Origin: Gammaproteobacteria bacterium UBA6724
GTDB taxonomy: Bacteria > Pseudomonadota > Gammaproteobacteria > Pseudomonadales > Azotimanducaceae
DNA: 60,535 nucleotides
Direction: 5' to 3'
Assembly (NCBI GenBank): GCA_002454165.1
Contig: DKIG01000011.1
Location: forward strand, 1 to 60,535
Shown here one piece after another: positions 59,919-60,535 of the stretch. Numbering within the stretch: the first letter of the stretch is position 1; the number at the start of each line of letters is the position of its first letter. A model generated the notes under the pieces. It searched no databases. It was not told the origin of the DNA and saw only the letters and a program-made list of their open reading frames with translations. Made by a program: the position numbers and the translations under genes.

Positions 59919-60535
59919 TCACAGTTTCCTGCTGGCGGGGGTGGCGCCTTCCACTTCCGACAAGCCCGTCACATTCACGGTCGGGTTGCTGGTGATGTGG
60001 TCGGTGGCGTCGCCGGTGTCTTCGGCAAGCCTGAGGGTCGGCACGGCCGCGGGTGCCGGCCGCGGCGTCGCTGACGGTCGGCGTGACCGTGACGCTGGTC
60101 ACGCTGTTCGTCGCCGGTGTCTTCGGCAAGCGTGAGGGTCGGTACCGCGGCGGCGGCGCTGACGGTCGGCGTGACTGTGACGCTGGTCACGCTGTTCGTC
60201 GCGGTGGAGGTATCGGTGGAGGAGTCAAAGGTCGGCGGTGTCAACGCATCGGTGGTGGTGCCGTCCTCGGCGGTGACGACGATGGTGATGTCTTTGGCGA
60301 TGACGACGGTCAAAGTAACCGCGCCGGTGACGGGCCGGGGACGGCCGGTGATGATAGTCCCGCCCACCTCCTGGGTGACGGCCGCAGCGGCGGCGCTGAA
60401 CAGCGGCGTGACCGTGACGCTGGTCACGCTGTTCGGCGCGGCCGCGGCGTCGCTGGACAGCGGCGTGACCATGACGCTGGTCACGCTGTTCGTCGCGGTC
60501 GCGGCGCGGGGGACGGTCAGGGTGTAGGTTTTCGT
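59919..60535 (-). pseudogene. 3' end of a GC-rich Ig-like/VCBS repeat surface protein with apparent frameshifts
   Basis: Minus-strand coding remnants run from the right edge to TGA at 59921-59919. Four copies of a motif encoding NSVTSVTVTP or a variant occur at about 60090, 60180, 60410 and 60470. The end reads TLRLAEDTGDATDHITSNPT, then VNVTGLSEVEGATP, resembling Ig-like repeats of large RTX adhesins. The frame changes twice, at about 60050-60070 and 60110-60125. The stretch is much more GC-rich than the rest. The 5' part is off the window. Either the gene is broken or the assembly is wrong in this repeat; function is inferred from repeat style only. Confidence 0.55.

Noticed and set aside
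59875..60527. Plus-strand Ala/Val/Thr-rich ORFs at the right end
   Set aside because: They are shadows of the minus-strand Ig-like repeat coding region, whose LAEDTGD and NPTVNVTGL segments look like real repeat-protein sequence.

Overview
The window reads as a chromosomal segment of an uncultured or little-studied gammaproteobacterium. Supporting this are the recA-recX-alaS run, the TIGR02449-like/zapA pair, slyX beside hisF, rppH next to ptsP, lgt, fabV, a UbiH-type hydroxylase, argA of the fused kinase/GNAT type, and a complete System I (ccmABCDEFGHI) cytochrome c maturation operon. No rRNA, tRNA, CRISPR array or transposase was recognised. Genes are tightly packed with many 1-8 nt overlaps; several convergent pairs overlap at their 3' ends.

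Layout. (1) 1-1923: a partial type III restriction-modification methyltransferase running off the left edge. Upstream of it, and of the divergent ccm operon, lie two abutting minisatellites. (2) 2274-9177: ccmABCDEFGHI, a co-directional operon that exports or handles heme, reduces apocytochrome thiols and ligates heme. (3) 9238-31419: housekeeping genes: argA, hemE, fabV, lgt, an NRDE protein, ptsP-rppH, a HAD phosphatase, gcvT-gcvH-gcvPA-gcvPB with a split P-protein, a UbiH-like hydroxylase, zapA, a PhoD-like phosphatase, valS, and hisH-hisF-slyX-quinone reductase. valS has no canonical start codon and seems to begin at CTG, coupled to a short leader ORF. (4) 31420-40366: a visibly AT-richer nine-gene accessory cluster, all on the plus strand. 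It holds an HsaA-like flavin monooxygenase, an HsaD/BphD-like C-C hydrolase, a double-length Lrp/AsnC regulator, a LarA-like protein, a four-subunit 2-oxoacid:ferredoxin oxidoreductase and an acyl-CoA synthetase-like protein whose catalytic A10 lysine is glutamine. A promoter framed by two inverted repeats precedes it. I consider this the best candidate for an undescribed pathway. (5) 40443-47595: an orphan OadG-like subunit, a fatty acid desaturase, lysC, alaS, recX and recA, with a LexA-type box upstream of recA. (6) 47888-60535: a radical SAM protein with its own LexA-type box, an MFS transporter, a small membrane protein, an internally deleted amidohydrolase pseudogene, an acyl-CoA ligase followed by a secreted protein and a lipoprotein, repeats and a terminator, a MATE exporter, a hydrolase/Baeyer-Villiger monooxygenase pair, and the end of a GC-rich Ig-like repeat protein with apparent frameshifts.

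Working together. The ccm operon and hemE point to respiratory cytochromes. The 31-40 kb cluster looks like an oxygen-dependent attack on an organic (perhaps aromatic or cyclic) substrate, C-C hydrolysis, stereochemical handling of a 2-hydroxyacid and ferredoxin-linked decarboxylation to acyl-CoA; the substrate cannot be read from sequence. The right end also leans to catabolism (acyl-CoA ligase, amidohydrolase remnant, BVMO plus hydrolase). Short tandem repeats with periods near 10-11, 15 or 21-22 bp recur throughout, both in promoters and in frame within otherwise conserved proteins.
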